Shown here piece by piece: positions 7,907 through 16,338 of a DNA stretch of 64,000 nt. The stretch is taken from contig NZ_JACCBT010000001.1 of the NCBI RefSeq assembly GCF_013409045.1, forward strand, positions 8,100,669 to 8,164,668, written 5' to 3'. This DNA is from Actinomadura citrea (GTDB lineage Bacteria > Actinomycetota > Actinomycetes > Streptosporangiales > Streptosporangiaceae). How positions within the stretch are numbered: the first letter of the stretch is position 1; every line of letters begins with the position of its first letter. A program made the position numbers and the translations under genes. The notes under the pieces were generated by a model that saw nothing but the letters and a program-made list of their open reading frames with translations, ran no database searches and had not been told where the DNA came from.

Positions 7907-8077
7907 GTTCTCTCCATATCGACACGGCGGCTTACTCGACTTTCAGCCGGTGAAACCGTGTCCCCCTTATGCCTTCATCTGATGAGAGCGGCCCCCCTTT
8001 GGTTCGGTGATCCTTTTTCTTCATGCCCGCGATGCACTCTTCCGACAATCCGGGAAGGGCCGGGGCACTCACGCAAG

Positions 8078-8115
8078 GACGGCCCCGCCGCCCGTGGAGG
8101 CGCGGCGGGGCCGTC
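8078..8115 (-). terminator. Terminator of the X-Pro peptidase gene
   Basis: A perfect 14-bp stem (8078-8091 with 8102-8115) and a 10-nt loop begin 5 bp past the stop codon. Confidence 0.75.
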
Positions 8116-8120
8116 GGGCG

Positions 8121-9974
8121 TCAGCCGGTCGTGAGGGGGAGGGTCAGGGTGCTGCCGTGCAGGTCGACCTTGACCTTGGTGCCCGCCGGGTAGCGGAGCG
8201 TGTAGGCGTGGTCGGTGGCCAGCACGATGAGGCCGATCCGGTGGCCGGGCTTGAAGACGTAGTCGTAGGGCTGCATGGGCCAGCTGAAGGTGTAGTCCTT
8301 GCCGGGCTTCACCGGGGTGCTGCGCCAGATCGAGCCGCGGTTGCGGACGTCCGTCCAGCCGCGCGTCACGATCTTGAACGGGGTGACGGCGGTGGTGTAC
8401 CTGCGGACGGTCCGGCAGCCCTCGTCACCGGGGATCGAGTCGCCGTAGCACCACCGGTCGGATGTCGGGACGAAGCCGGAGACGCGCTCGTCGGAGCCGT
8501 AGTCGACCAGGAGGGCCGACAGGTAGGGCGAGCGGCCGTCCACGGAGGCGCGCAGCCTGATCTGCGCCGTGCCGCTGAGCCTGGCGGCCTTGGTCAGCTT
8601 CGGCGTGAGGTAGATCAGGCGGTTCGGGTCCGCCGCGTCCGGGGTCGCCGCCAGCTCCTCGGCCTTGCGGGACGGGTCGTCCACCAGCTGCTGGGTGCCG
8701 CGGCCGCGTTCGCCGAGGCCCTTGGCCGACAGGCCGAGCGACACGGGACGGGCCGAGGTTTCCGGCCAGTCCTTGTGCGTCTCCCACTGGCCCGGCGTGC
8801 GCTCCAGGTCGACCTTGGGCCGACGCATGACGTCGTTGCGGACGTCGTAGAGCTCGTGCGCGAACCACAGGTTCAGCGATTCGAGCCACACGCTCTGGCG
8901 GACGTCCAGAGGCTCGTCGTGCGCGGCCTGGTGGATCCAGAGCTTGCGGTCGACGCCGGCCTTCTTCAGCCCCTCCCACAGAAGGGACATCTGGATCGGC
9001 TTGACGTTCCAGTCGGCGAGGCCGCTGGTCATGAACACGCTGGCCTTGAAGTGGGGCGCGGACTTGGCGAAGTTCCGCTCGTCCCAGGTCCGGTTGTAGT
9101 CGCCGGTGACCCGGTCCATCTTCTTCTCGAGATCGTGCATGACGGGCGCGCACACCTCGGGGTCGCGGCGCGTCAGCACCGCCTTGGCGTGCAGGTCGAG
9201 GTCCTCGCCCTCCCAGCCGTCCGGTGCGACGACGCCGCCGTTGGCGCGGTACTCGTCGTACCAGTTGGACACGCCAGAGATGGACACGACCGTCTTGAGG
9301 CCGGACACCCCGGTCGCGGCGGCCGCCAGAGGCAGCGTGCCGTCGTAGGACTTGCCGGCCATGGCGACGTTCCCGGTCGACCAGCCCGCGCGGATCCTGT
9401 TGCCCTGGGCGTCGTACGCGGTCGCCTTGCCGGTGAGCCACTCGATGACCGACTTCATGCCCTGCGCCTCGTTCGGGCCGACGGCGGTCGGGCAGCCGTC
9501 GGAGTCGCCCGTGCCGAGGGTGTCGGCCGCGAGGACGGCGTAGCCGCGGGAAACGAAGTAGTTGTCGTAGTAGACCCGCGAGTAGCTCGTCGCGCCGGGC
9601 GGGCCGGGCGGCGGCGTCCAGGGTGCGAGGCGCGGGTGGTCGGTGACGTCGGCCGGGTGGTAGGGCGGGTCCTGGAGGCCGGCGTAGTAGGGGCTGCCCT
9701 CAAGGATCGAGGCGACCTTCAGGCCGCCGCCCGTCTCCTTGGGACGGGTGATGTAGACGGAGACGCGGTCGCGTTCGCCGTCCCGGTCGCTGTCCACGGT
9801 CGTCTCGACGAACACCTTCTCGCGGATGGCGTCCTCGAACGAGAACGTGGGCTGCGTCTTGCCGTCCTTCACCACGATGTGAGGACGTTCCGCGTCGGCG
9901 TACGCGGGCACCGGCCCGGCCACGAGGCCGAGCGTGCCCGCGAGCGCCACGACGGGCAGGAGTGAGAGTCGCAA
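8121..9974 (-). CDS. Secreted Xaa-Pro dipeptidyl-peptidase (S15/CocE-NonD family)
   Basis: The best start is TTG 9974, six bases after AAGGAG. It gives a clean signal peptide (RLSLLPVVALAGTLGLVAG, cleaved after AYADA) and a 617-residue precursor; an upstream GTG at 10028 only adds a non-signal extension. The catalytic domain holds the nucleophile motif GKSYDGTLP with an LGTGDSDGC segment before it. The C-terminal half is the jelly-roll X-Pro dipeptidyl-peptidase domain (FVPTSDRWCYGDS, YDYVFKPGHRIGLIV). It should release X-Pro dipeptides outside the cell. It is monocistronic, with its own terminator. Confidence 0.9.
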   Translation of the reverse strand: MRLSLLPVVALAGTLGLVAGPVPAYADAERPHIVVKDGKTQPTFSFEDAIREKVFVETTVDSDRDGERDRVSVYITRPKETGGGLKVASILEGSPYYAGLQDPPYHPADVTDHPRLAPWTPPPGPPGATSYSRVYYDNYFVSRGYAVLAADTLGTGDSDGCPTAVGPNEAQGMKSVIEWLTGKATAYDAQGNRIRAGWSTGNVAMAGKSYDGTLPLAAAATGVSGLKTVVSISGVSNWYDEYRANGGVVAPDGWEGEDLDLHAKAVLTRRDPEVCAPVMHDLEKKMDRVTGDYNRTWDERNFAKSAPHFKASVFMTSGLADWNVKPIQMSLLWEGLKKAGVDRKLWIHQAAHDEPLDVRQSVWLESLNLWFAHELYDVRNDVMRRPKVDLERTPGQWETHKDWPETSARPVSLGLSAKGLGERGRGTQQLVDDPSRKAEELAATPDAADPNRLIYLTPKLTKAARLSGTAQIRLRASVDGRSPYLSALLVDYGSDERVSGFVPTSDRWCYGDSIPGDEGCRTVRRYTTAVTPFKIVTRGWTDVRNRGSIWRSTPVKPGKDYTFSWPMQPYDYVFKPGHRIGLIVLATDHAYTLRYPAGTKVKVDLHGSTLTLPLTTG

Positions 9975-10064
9975 CGTCCGCTCCTTGGCTGCTGAGAGAA
10001 ACCTGATCAGCTTCCAGAGCGGACACAACGCCCGTCAACGGTGATTGTTAACAAATCGGCCGGT

Positions 10065-11339
10065 TCACGCGATCCGGTCGATGACCAGCGGGAGCGCGGG
10101 CACGGTGCCGCCTGCCTCGATGTCGAAGGCGCCGTCGAGGGCCTCCAGGGCACGGCCGAACCTGGCCTCGTCGTCGGCGTGCAGCGTCAGCAGCGGCCGG
10201 CCCGCCTCGACCGCGTCGCCCGGCTTGGCGTGGCAGATGACGCCCGCGCCGAACGAGACCGAGTCCTCCTTGCGGGCCCGGCCGGCGCCGAGGCGCCAGG
10301 CCGCGACGCCCACCCCGTAGGCGTCCAACCTGGTCAGCACGCCCGAGGACGGAGCGGTGACCACATGGGTCTCGCGGGCGGCCGGCAGCGGCGCGCCGGG
10401 GTCGCCGCCCTGCGCGGTGATCATGCGGCGCCAGGCGTCCATGGCGGAGCCGTCCTTCAGCGCGTCGGCCGGGTCCCTCCCGGAGATCCCGGCGGCGGCA
10501 AGCATCTCCCGCGCCAATGTCAGCGTCAGCTCGACCACGTCGGACGGGCCTCCCCCGGCGAGCACCTCGACCGACTCGGCCACCTCGACGGCGTTGCCCA
10601 CCGCGTTGCCGAGCGGACGGTCCATCGCGGTCAGCAGCGCGACCGTGCGCAGCCCGTGGTCGGAGCCGATCGCGACCATCGTCTCGGCCAGCTCCCGGGC
10701 GCTGTCCACCGTCTTCATGAACGCGCCCGAGCCGACCTTGACGTCCAGCACCAGCGCGCCCGTGCCCTCGGCGATCTTCTTCGACATGATCGAGGAGGCG
10801 ATCAGCGGGATCGACTCCACCGTGCCGGTCACGTCGCGCAGCGCGTAGAGCTTGCGGTCGGCGGGCGCGAGGCCGCTGCCCGCCGCGCAGACGACCGCGC
10901 CCGCCGAGCGCAGCACGTCCAGCATCTCGGTGTTCGACAGCGACGCCCGCCAGCCCGGGATCGACTCCAGCTTGTCGAGCGTCCCGCCGGTGTGGCCGAG
11001 CCCGCGCCCCGACAGCTGCGGGACGGCCGCGCCGCACGCCGCCACCAGCGGCGCCAGCGGCAGGGTGATCTTGTCGCCGACGCCCCCGGTGGAGTGCTTG
11101 TCGGTGGTCGGACGGTCCAGCGCCGACCAGTCCATCCGCTCGCCGGACCGGATCATCGCCTCGGTCCACCGGGCCACCTCGGCCCGCGACATGCCGTTCA
11201 GCAGGATCGCCATCGCCAGGGCCGACATCTGCTCCTCGGCGATCACGCCCCGCGTGTAGGCGTCCACCGCCCAGTCGATCTGCTCGGGGGTCAGCGACCC
11301 GCCGTCCCGCTTGGCGCGGATGACATCGGTGGCGTCCAC
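10065..11339 (-). CDS. deoA: Thymidine phosphorylase (pyrimidine-nucleoside phosphorylase)
   Basis: A 424-residue nucleoside phosphorylase class II enzyme that splits thymidine or deoxyuridine to base and deoxyribose-1-phosphate. The phosphate-binding motif DKHSTGGVGDK lies near residue 80, and the family signature SGRGLGHTGGTLDKLE near 109. The C-terminal PYNP domain with the GVGVAAWRLGAGR segment is complete. The GTG start follows GAGGA by 4 bp. It is downstream of cdd (57-bp gap) and the BMP-type importer genes on the same strand, forming an uptake plus catabolism unit for pyrimidine nucleosides. Confidence 0.95.
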   Translation of the reverse strand: MDATDVIRAKRDGGSLTPEQIDWAVDAYTRGVIAEEQMSALAMAILLNGMSRAEVARWTEAMIRSGERMDWSALDRPTTDKHSTGGVGDKITLPLAPLVAACGAAVPQLSGRGLGHTGGTLDKLESIPGWRASLSNTEMLDVLRSAGAVVCAAGSGLAPADRKLYALRDVTGTVESIPLIASSIMSKKIAEGTGALVLDVKVGSGAFMKTVDSARELAETMVAIGSDHGLRTVALLTAMDRPLGNAVGNAVEVAESVEVLAGGGPSDVVELTLTLAREMLAAAGISGRDPADALKDGSAMDAWRRMITAQGGDPGAPLPAARETHVVTAPSSGVLTRLDAYGVGVAAWRLGAGRARKEDSVSFGAGVICHAKPGDAVEAGRPLLTLHADDEARFGRALEALDGAFDIEAGGTVPALPLVIDRIA

Positions 11340-11396
11340 GGAATCCTCTCAATGGTCAAGCCGGGTCGGCCAGGGTGTGCCGACCGGGAGGTGTCG

Positions 11397-11801
11397 TCAG
11401 GCCCGGTCCACGAGGTCGTCGGGACCGAACGCGTCCGGCAGGACGTCCGACATGGGCAGGATGCCACGCGTCGTCTCCAGCAGCATCGGGGCGCCGCCGT
11501 GCTCCCACAGCAGCTGCCGGCAGCGCCCGCACGGCATCAGCGGGTTCCCGTGCCGGTCGACCACCGCCATGGCGACCAGCCGGGGCCGCTCGGACTTGCC
11601 GGGCCCGTGCAGCGCCGACACGACGGCGCATTCCGCGCACAGGCCGACGCCGTACGAGGCGTTCTCCACATTGCATCCGGTGATCACCCGGCCGTCGTCC
11701 ACCAGCGCGGCGGCACCGACCGGAAACCCGGAGTACGGGCAGTACGCACGGCTCATCGCCTCCCGCGCCGCAGAGCGCAGAGCAGGCCAGTCAATCTCCA
11801 C
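11397..11801 (-). CDS. cdd: Cytidine deaminase
   Basis: A 134-residue tetrameric-type cytidine deaminase producing uridine or deoxyuridine. Substrate-binding residues lie in CNVENASYG. The zinc and proton-shuttle motif is GLCAECAVV (Cys, Glu, Cys), and the second zinc pair is in PCGRCRQ. The GTG start has a weak ribosome site. It sits between deoA and the nucleoside transporter permease genes. The 82-bp gap upstream contains a palindromic repeat element. Confidence 0.95.
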   Translation of the reverse strand: MEIDWPALRSAAREAMSRAYCPYSGFPVGAAALVDDGRVITGCNVENASYGVGLCAECAVVSALHGPGKSERPRLVAMAVVDRHGNPLMPCGRCRQLLWEHGGAPMLLETTRGILPMSDVLPDAFGPDDLVDRA

Positions 11802-11813
11802 AAGGCCCTACCT

Positions 11814-11845
11814 TTCTGGGAGGACGACCCCCCAAACCCCCGAAC
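11814..11845 (-). repeat. Dispersed palindromic repeat related to the copies at 832-914
   Basis: Read on the minus strand, the element is a G run, a short TTT spacer, then GGGGGGTCGTCCTCCC, closely matching the phosphomutase copies. It lies in the 82-bp gap between the permease gene and cdd. It could form an imperfect hairpin in the operon mRNA. Confidence 0.7.
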
Positions 11846-11883
11846 AGGCTGCTGACCCGCCCCCGCTCCGCCCCAGTCCCCGG

Positions 11884-13242
11884 TTAGCGCGCTTCACCGC
11901 GCCGGTAGCGGAGTCCGTTGGCGGCGGGCATGCGGAGGCGCTGGCTGGCCAGGGCCAGGACGAGCAGCGTCGTCAGGTGCGGCGTGAAGGAGACCAGCTC
12001 GCCGGGGACGATGTCGCTCAGCAGGAACCACGCCAGCAGCGCGGCGGCCGCGACCAGCGACAGCACCGAGCCGACGACGGCGGCGCGCATGTCGCGGCGG
12101 TGCGCCACGTCCAGCGCCGCCTGCGGGGACAGGCGGTTCGCGCGGACGCCCTGCCAGACGGCCACGCCGATCAGCAGGATCGCCACGAACAGCAGCAGCG
12201 CGTGCACCGACTGGCCGCCGCCGCGCACGTTCATCGCGTCGGTGTAGCCGAACAGCAGCGAGCCCGCGGCGAGGCCGCCCGGGCGCCAGTTGCCGAAGAT
12301 CATGGCGGCGAGGCCGATGAAGCCGCGGCCGTTGGTCTGGCCGTCCTGGTAGAACGGCGCGGCGACGGTGACGAGGAACGCGCCCGCCAGGCCCGCGAAC
12401 CCGCCCGAGATCATCACGGCCGCGTACTTCATCCGGTAGACCTGCACGCCGAGCGACTCGGCCGCGTACGGGTCCTCGCCGCACGAGCGGATCCGCAGCC
12501 CGAACGCCGTCCGCCACAGCACGAAGAAGCTGGCCGGGACGAGCAGCAGCGCCACCAGCGTCAGCAGCGACATGTCGCTGGTCAGGCCGCGCACGATGCC
12601 CGCGAGGTCCGACACCAGGAACCAGTGGTGCTTCTCCAGCGAGCCGAGCCAGTCGGGGCTCTGCCAGCCGCCGATCTTGCCGCCGGACAGCACCGGGAGC
12701 GTCAGCGTCTGGACCGGATCGACGGGGGGCGACTGCCGGGGGCCGCCGCCGAGCGCCTTCGCCTCGCCCTTGTCGAAGATCAGCCCGGCGAGGAACTGGG
12801 TGAGCCCCAGCCCGAGGATGTTGATCGCGACGCCGGACACGATGTGGTCGACGCCGAACGACACGGTCGCGACGGCGTGCAGCAGCCCGCCGAGCGCGCC
12901 GCCGATGATCCCGGCGAGGACGCCGATCCACGGGCCCCACTGGAAGCCGGCCCAGGCGCCCGTCCAGGTGCCGAGGATCATCATGCCCTCAAGGCCGATG
13001 TTGATCACGCCGGACCGCTCGGACCACAGCCCGCCGAGGCCGGCCAGGAAGATCGGCACGGCGAGGCGCAGCGCGGCGCTGACGGTCCCGCTGGAGGTCA
13101 CCGGGTCGGCGTCGTCGATCACCCGGACCAGCGACAGCAGCACCAGCAGGCCGGACGCGATGAGCAGGTAGTGCGGCCAGCGCAGCCGGCGCTTGCCGTT
13201 CGCGGCCTTCCTGGCGGGGGCCGTCTCGGTGGCGGTGCTCAT
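11884..13242 (-). CDS. BMP-type nucleoside ABC transporter permease (second permease)
   Basis: A 452-residue integral membrane protein of the BPD_transp_2 family (YufQ/NupQ-like). The membrane core carries NIGLEGMMILGTWTGAW and GVAINILGLGLTQFLAG, and a conserved loop with GRGFIGLAAMIFGNWRP, both typical of nucleoside-uptake permeases. The start is ATG 13242, inside an ATGA overlap with the upstream permease stop, so translation is coupled. The length is somewhat above the family norm owing to extra C-terminal helices. It pairs with the 13239-14639 permease, the double ATPase and the lipoprotein. Confidence 0.92.
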   Translation of the reverse strand: MSTATETAPARKAANGKRRLRWPHYLLIASGLLVLLSLVRVIDDADPVTSSGTVSAALRLAVPIFLAGLGGLWSERSGVINIGLEGMMILGTWTGAWAGFQWGPWIGVLAGIIGGALGGLLHAVATVSFGVDHIVSGVAINILGLGLTQFLAGLIFDKGEAKALGGGPRQSPPVDPVQTLTLPVLSGGKIGGWQSPDWLGSLEKHHWFLVSDLAGIVRGLTSDMSLLTLVALLLVPASFFVLWRTAFGLRIRSCGEDPYAAESLGVQVYRMKYAAVMISGGFAGLAGAFLVTVAAPFYQDGQTNGRGFIGLAAMIFGNWRPGGLAAGSLLFGYTDAMNVRGGGQSVHALLLFVAILLIGVAVWQGVRANRLSPQAALDVAHRRDMRAAVVGSVLSLVAAAALLAWFLLSDIVPGELVSFTPHLTTLLVLALASQRLRMPAANGLRYRRGEAR

Positions 13243-14639
13243 GAGGCACTCCCAGCGGCCTCGCGGGCCAGGTCGTGGCCGGTGGCCAGCTCGGCGGCGA
13301 CGGCCCGCTGCTGCCGCCGGATCTCCCAGCGCCGGACGAGCTCGTACACGATGACGACGGTCAGCACGACCACGCCCTGCATGACCCCGACGATCTCCTT
13401 CGGCACGTCGACCTCCTGGAGGACGTCGGAGGTCTGGTCGAGGAACGCGAACAGCAGCGCGGCGAGCGCGATGCCGGCCGGATGGTTGCGGCCGAGCAGC
13501 GCGACCGTGATGCCGGTGAAGCCGAGACCGGCCGGGAAGTTCAGCGAGTACTCGTAGGACGCGCCGAGCAGCTCCGGCATGCCGATCAGGCCCGCCACCA
13601 CGCCTGACGCGACCATCGTGTAGACGATCATGCGGCGGGCGTTGACGCCGCTGGCCTGCGCCGCCGACGGCGACAGCCCCGACACCTTCAGGTCGAACCC
13701 GAACCTCGTGTGGTTGATGACGACCCAGAACACGACGCCGACCAGGATCGCCAGCGGCAGCAGCCCGTACACGTCGCCGGGCAGGTCGATGCCGATCGAG
13801 GACAGGAGGCCGTTCAGGCCGCCGACCCGTCCCGACTCGGGGATCTGCGGCGTCGCGACGTTGTTGCTGCCCGGCCGCACCTCGGCGAGCCGCTTGTCGT
13901 TCAGCAGGTAGGCGATCAGGCCGGTCGCGATCGCGTTCAGCATGATCGTGGACAGCACCTCGCTGACCCCGCGGGTCACCTTCAGCACGCCCGCGATCGC
14001 CGCCCACAGCCCGCCGACCACCATCGCCGCGATGATCGTCAGCATCTGGCCGAGCGGGGCGGGCAGGGCCAGCGCGCCACCGAGCGCGGCGGCGAGGAAC
14101 GCGGCGAGCCGGTACTGGCCGTCCACGCCGATGTTCAGCAGCGCCATCCGGAACCCGATCGCCACGGCCACGGCCGACAGGTAGTAGCGGGTGGCGCGGT
14201 TGAGGATGTCGACGATCGAGTTCTCGGTCGTGCCGTAGTCGACCATGCTCTGGATCGAGCTGACCGGGTCGGCGCCGGTGATCCGCAGCAGGATCATCGT
14301 GATGCCGAGGGAGATCAGCAGCGCCAGCACCGGCGCGCCGATCTTCAGGCCGAGACCCCGCGGGCCGAGACCGCGCAGCATCGCCTTCCACGACGGCACC
14401 GTCTCCGGCTCCACCGGACCGGACGCCTTCGCGTCGGGCGCCTCCGCACCGGACGGCTCGGATTCGGGGGCCTCGCCCGGCCGGGGCGCGGGGACGTCCG
14501 CCGGCGGCGCCGCGCCCGCGGGCTCGCCGCCCGACGGCCTCTCACCCGACGGCTTGTCACCCTGCGGCGCCGTGCCCGCCGGCTCGCCGCCCGCGGGCTC
14601 CTCGCCCGCCGGGTCCAGGTCCTTGCGCTCGTCGCTCAT
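13239..14639 (-). CDS. BMP-type nucleoside ABC transporter permease with long disordered N-terminus
   Basis: A 466-residue permease (YufP/NupP-like). The first ~85 residues are cytosolic, acidic and built from imperfect PAGGEPAG / PSGERPSGG repeats, which family members normally lack. The BPD_transp_2 core follows, with TRGVSEVLSTIMLNAIATGL, FGFDLKVSGLSPSAAQASG and NFPAGLGFTGITVALLGRNHP. It overlaps the ATPase gene by ATGA at 14636-14639 and the next permease by ATGA at 13239-13242. The role of the tail is unknown; it could be a spacer or regulatory segment. Confidence 0.92.
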   Translation of the reverse strand: MSDERKDLDPAGEEPAGGEPAGTAPQGDKPSGERPSGGEPAGAAPPADVPAPRPGEAPESEPSGAEAPDAKASGPVEPETVPSWKAMLRGLGPRGLGLKIGAPVLALLISLGITMILLRITGADPVSSIQSMVDYGTTENSIVDILNRATRYYLSAVAVAIGFRMALLNIGVDGQYRLAAFLAAALGGALALPAPLGQMLTIIAAMVVGGLWAAIAGVLKVTRGVSEVLSTIMLNAIATGLIAYLLNDKRLAEVRPGSNNVATPQIPESGRVGGLNGLLSSIGIDLPGDVYGLLPLAILVGVVFWVVINHTRFGFDLKVSGLSPSAAQASGVNARRMIVYTMVASGVVAGLIGMPELLGASYEYSLNFPAGLGFTGITVALLGRNHPAGIALAALLFAFLDQTSDVLQEVDVPKEIVGVMQGVVVLTVVIVYELVRRWEIRRQQRAVAAELATGHDLAREAAGSAS

Positions 14640-16174
14640 GCGGGCGCTCCGGCGCCGGTCATGGCGGAGCCGAGCTCCTCGGGGGTGACGGTCCGCGGAT
14701 CGACCTCCGCGACCAGCCGTCCCCGCAGGATCACGTGCAGGGTGTCGGACATACCGATGAGTTCCTCAAGATCGGCGCTGATCAGCAGCACGGCCAGCCC
14801 GTCCGCGCGGGCCTGCCGCAGGTACTCCCAGATGGCGGCCTGGGCGCCGACGTCGATGCCGCGCGTCGGATGCGCCGCGATCAGCAGCCGCGGGTCGCCG
14901 GACATCTCCCGCCCGACGATGAGCTTCTGCTGGTTGCCGCCCGACAGCGCGGCGGCGGGCACGTCGATCCCCGGCGTCCGCACGTCGTAGGCCTGGACGA
15001 TCCGGGTGGTGTCGCGGCGGGCGCCGCGCCGGTCGACCCACGGGCCGCGCACGTTCGGGGGCCGGGTCTGGTGGCCCAGCATGCGGTTCTCCCAGAGGGT
15101 CCCCTCCAGGATGAGCCCGTGCCGGTGCCGGTCCTCGGGGATGTAGGCGATGCCGGCCTCGCGGCGCCGCCGCGTCGCCCACGAGGTGATGTCCTCGCCG
15201 CCGTGGCCGATGGTCCCGGCGTCGGCGCCGCGGATCCCCATGATCGCTTCGATGAGCTCGGTCTGCCCGTTGCCCTCGACCCCGGCCAGCCCGACGATCT
15301 CGCCGCGGCGGATGCGCAGCGACACGCCGTCCACCACGGGCCGGCCCTCGGGGGTCAGCACGGTGAGCCCGGCCACGTCCAGCTGGACGTCCTCGGTGAC
15401 GGTCGACTCGCGCAGCTCCGGGACGGGCAGCTCGGACCCGACCATCAGCTCGGCCAGCCGCCGGGACGTCACCTCCCGGGGATCGAGCCGGGTCGCGACC
15501 GTCGTGCCGCGCCGGATCACCGAGATCGTGTCGGCGACGGTCAGCACCTCGTCCAGCTTGTGCGAGATGAACAGCACGGTCAGGCCCTCGGCGCGCAGCT
15601 CGCGCAGGTTGCCGAACAGCTCCTCGACCTCCTGCGGGACGAGCACCGCGGTCGGCTCGTCCAGGATGAGCACGCGGGCGCCGCGGTAGAGCACCTTGAG
15701 GATCTCCACGCGCTGCCGCTCGCCGACGCCGAGCGTCTCGACCAGCACGTCGGGGTCGACGCGCAGCCCGTACGCCCGCGACATCTCCTTGATCTTGGCG
15801 CGCGCGGCGGCGAAGTCGATGCGGCCGCGCCGCCGGCCCCTGGCGCGGGGCTCGGCGCCGAGGATCACGTTCTCCAGGACGGTGAGGTTGTCGGCCAGCT
15901 TGAAGTGCTGGTGCACCATGCCGATGCCGCGGGCGATCGCGTCGGCCGGCGTCCGGAAGGCCACCTGCTCGCCGTCGACCTCGATGGCGCCCTCGTCCGG
16001 CCGCTGCATCCCGTAAAGGATCTTCATCAGCGTGGACTTGCCGGCGCCGTTCTCACCGCAGAGCGCGTGCACCTCACCGCGCTCGATGGTGAGGTTGATG
16101 TCGCGGTTGGCCACCACTCCGGGGAACCGCTTGGTGATCGATGTCAGCCGCACGGCCGGCACCTGGTCAGGCAC
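14636..16174 (-). CDS. BMP-type nucleoside ABC transporter ATPase (two ABC domains)
   Basis: A 512-residue fused double ATPase, as in the YufO/RbsA-like group. In domain 1, Walker A is GENGAGKSTL, the signature-like segment is VGERQRVEILK, and Walker B is LILDEPTAV. In domain 2, Walker A is degenerate (GVEGNGQTELIEAI), the signature is LSGGNQQKLIVGRE, and the Walker B region is LLIAAHPTRGIDVG with its Asp/Glu pair replaced. Such asymmetry is normal in this family. It is the first gene after the lipoprotein gene, separated from it by a strong hairpin, and is translationally coupled to the permease. Confidence 0.94.
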   Translation of the reverse strand: MPDQVPAVRLTSITKRFPGVVANRDINLTIERGEVHALCGENGAGKSTLMKILYGMQRPDEGAIEVDGEQVAFRTPADAIARGIGMVHQHFKLADNLTVLENVILGAEPRARGRRRGRIDFAAARAKIKEMSRAYGLRVDPDVLVETLGVGERQRVEILKVLYRGARVLILDEPTAVLVPQEVEELFGNLRELRAEGLTVLFISHKLDEVLTVADTISVIRRGTTVATRLDPREVTSRRLAELMVGSELPVPELRESTVTEDVQLDVAGLTVLTPEGRPVVDGVSLRIRRGEIVGLAGVEGNGQTELIEAIMGIRGADAGTIGHGGEDITSWATRRRREAGIAYIPEDRHRHGLILEGTLWENRMLGHQTRPPNVRGPWVDRRGARRDTTRIVQAYDVRTPGIDVPAAALSGGNQQKLIVGREMSGDPRLLIAAHPTRGIDVGAQAAIWEYLRQARADGLAVLLISADLEELIGMSDTLHVILRGRLVAEVDPRTVTPEELGSAMTGAGAPA

Positions 16175-16226
16175 GAGTGCCCCTCCTCCTGCCTAGAACG
16201 AGAGAGGACTGGACCGGGAAACGTGC

Positions 16227-16270
16227 CGCCGCACCGGGGCGCCACCTCGCGGTGGCGCCCCGGTGCGGCG
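16227..16270 (-). terminator. Very strong hairpin between bmp lipoprotein and ATPase genes
   Basis: A perfect 20-bp stem (16227-16246 with 16251-16270) and a TCGC tetraloop lie 68 bp after the lipoprotein stop and about 50 bp before the ATPase start. There is no U tract. In transporter operons such a hairpin usually stops most transcripts or protects the 3' end of the lipoprotein mRNA, giving excess binding protein. Confidence 0.75.
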
Positions 16271-16338
16271 CTTGCGGCCGGCGGAACCGGCCGGCACGTC
16301 GCCGCACGGGAGCGGGCTCCCGTGCCCCGGCCGCGATG

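Noticed and set aside
11884..14391. A single long 835-codon frame spanning both permease genes
   Set aside because: The left 452 codons are the real second permease starting at ATG 13242; the remainder is a frame shadow of the first permease.
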